Shown piece after piece: positions 5,757 through 6,037 of a DNA stretch of 6,037 bases. The translations under genes and the position numbers were made by a program. The notes under the pieces are model-generated. The model was not told the DNA's origin, did no database searches, and saw nothing but the letters and a program-made list of their open reading frames with translations. Each line of letters begins with the position of its first letter. Within the stretch, counting starts at the first letter, position 1. Source of the DNA: an uncultured Oxalobacteraceae bacterium (GTDB taxonomy: Bacteria > Pseudomonadota > Gammaproteobacteria > Burkholderiales > Burkholderiaceae); the NCBI GenBank assembly GCA_946479705.1, contig CAMLHI010000134.1:1-6037 (forward strand), given 5' to 3'.

Positions 5757-6037
5757 TTAGGCGGTCCGCGCTGGCGGTCCTGCTTCTTCGACCATCCCCT
5801 TGAGTTTCTGGCTGGCATGAAAGGTCACAACCCGGCGCGCCGTAATGGGAATTTCTTCGCCCGTCTTGGGATTGCGGCCAGGACGCTGGGGTTTGTCGCG
5901 CAACTGGAAATTGCCGAAGCCGGACAGTTTGACCGCTTCGCCGCGTTCGAGTGCATTGCGGATTTCGTCAAAGAAGGTTTCCACCATGTCCTTGGCCTCG
6001 CGCTTGTTCAAGCCGACCTGCTCGAAGAGCAATTCGG
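5757..6037 (-). CDS. ihfA: Integration host factor subunit alpha, 5'-truncated by window edge
   Basis: The alpha subunit of the IHF heterodimer, a nucleoid protein that bends DNA sharply and assists transcription, replication and recombination. The visible part starts at a Glu matching about residue 10 of E. coli IhfA; the first nine or so residues and the start codon lie beyond the right edge, and the TTG at 6032 is an internal Leu codon. The family core is complete: [18 protein letters not shown], then [14 protein letters not shown]. The DNA-intercalating arm follows, [21 protein letters not shown], with the conserved Pro of the RNPKTG tip. The end is FHASQKLKG and a short tail. Retention of the IhfA-type arm separates it from HU and from IhfB. 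It is probably the distal part of a pheT-ihfA-merR transcript. Confidence 0.95.
   Translation of the reverse strand, partial: ELLFEQVGLNKREAKDMVETFFDEIRNALERGEAVKLSGFGNFQLRDKPQRPGRNPKTGEEIPITARRVVTFHASQKLKGMVEEAGPPARTA

Overview
The window looks like chromosomal DNA from a GC-rich betaproteobacterium, most likely the Oxalobacteraceae (Massilia/Duganella/Janthinobacterium type). This rests on the ihfA-merR gene pair, the look of the MerR and chemoreceptor sequences, and the GC-rich codon use. The genus is inferred from sequence character; no database was searched. There is no sign of phage, insertion sequence, CRISPR array, rRNA or tRNA. It reads as a regulatory and signal-transduction stretch beside a conserved core locus.

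Layout, left to right. (1) 1-1746, plus: a chemoreceptor (MCP) cut at its N-terminus by the window edge. (2) 1747-1932: an AT-richer leader with several inverted repeats and a clear ribosome-binding site. (3) 1933-2733, plus: a Crp/Fnr-superfamily regulator. (4) 2633-4216, minus: a CHASE3-type membrane histidine kinase with a NarX/UhpB-like transmitter. Its unusual C-terminal tail runs antisense into the 3' end of the Crp-like gene by 101 bp. (5) 4217-4395: the kinase's own candidate promoter plus inverted repeats. (6) 4396-5028, minus: a NarL/LuxR-type response regulator. (7) 5029-5212: its candidate promoter. (8) 5213-5644, minus: a MerR-family regulator. (9) 5757-6037, minus: ihfA, cut at its N-terminus by the right edge.

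How the genes may work together. The response regulator and kinase are on the same strand, regulator first, and are almost certainly a cognate two-component pair, although a 179-bp gap with its own -10 box suggests that the kinase can also be transcribed alone. The Crp-like gene converges on the kinase and overlaps it tail to tail, so each transcript can be antisense to the other. Inverted CCTA/TAGG half-sites upstream of the Crp-like gene include one with the 7-2-7 spacing used by NarL-family regulators. This allows, but does not show, control of the Crp-like gene by the two-component system. ihfA and merR probably form the tail of the pheS-pheT-ihfA-merR locus seen in related bacteria.

I see no clearly novel multi-gene system. 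The points most worth checking are the overlapping convergent genes with a 9-bp tandem repeat in the kinase tail, and the inverted repeats that enclose stop codons.
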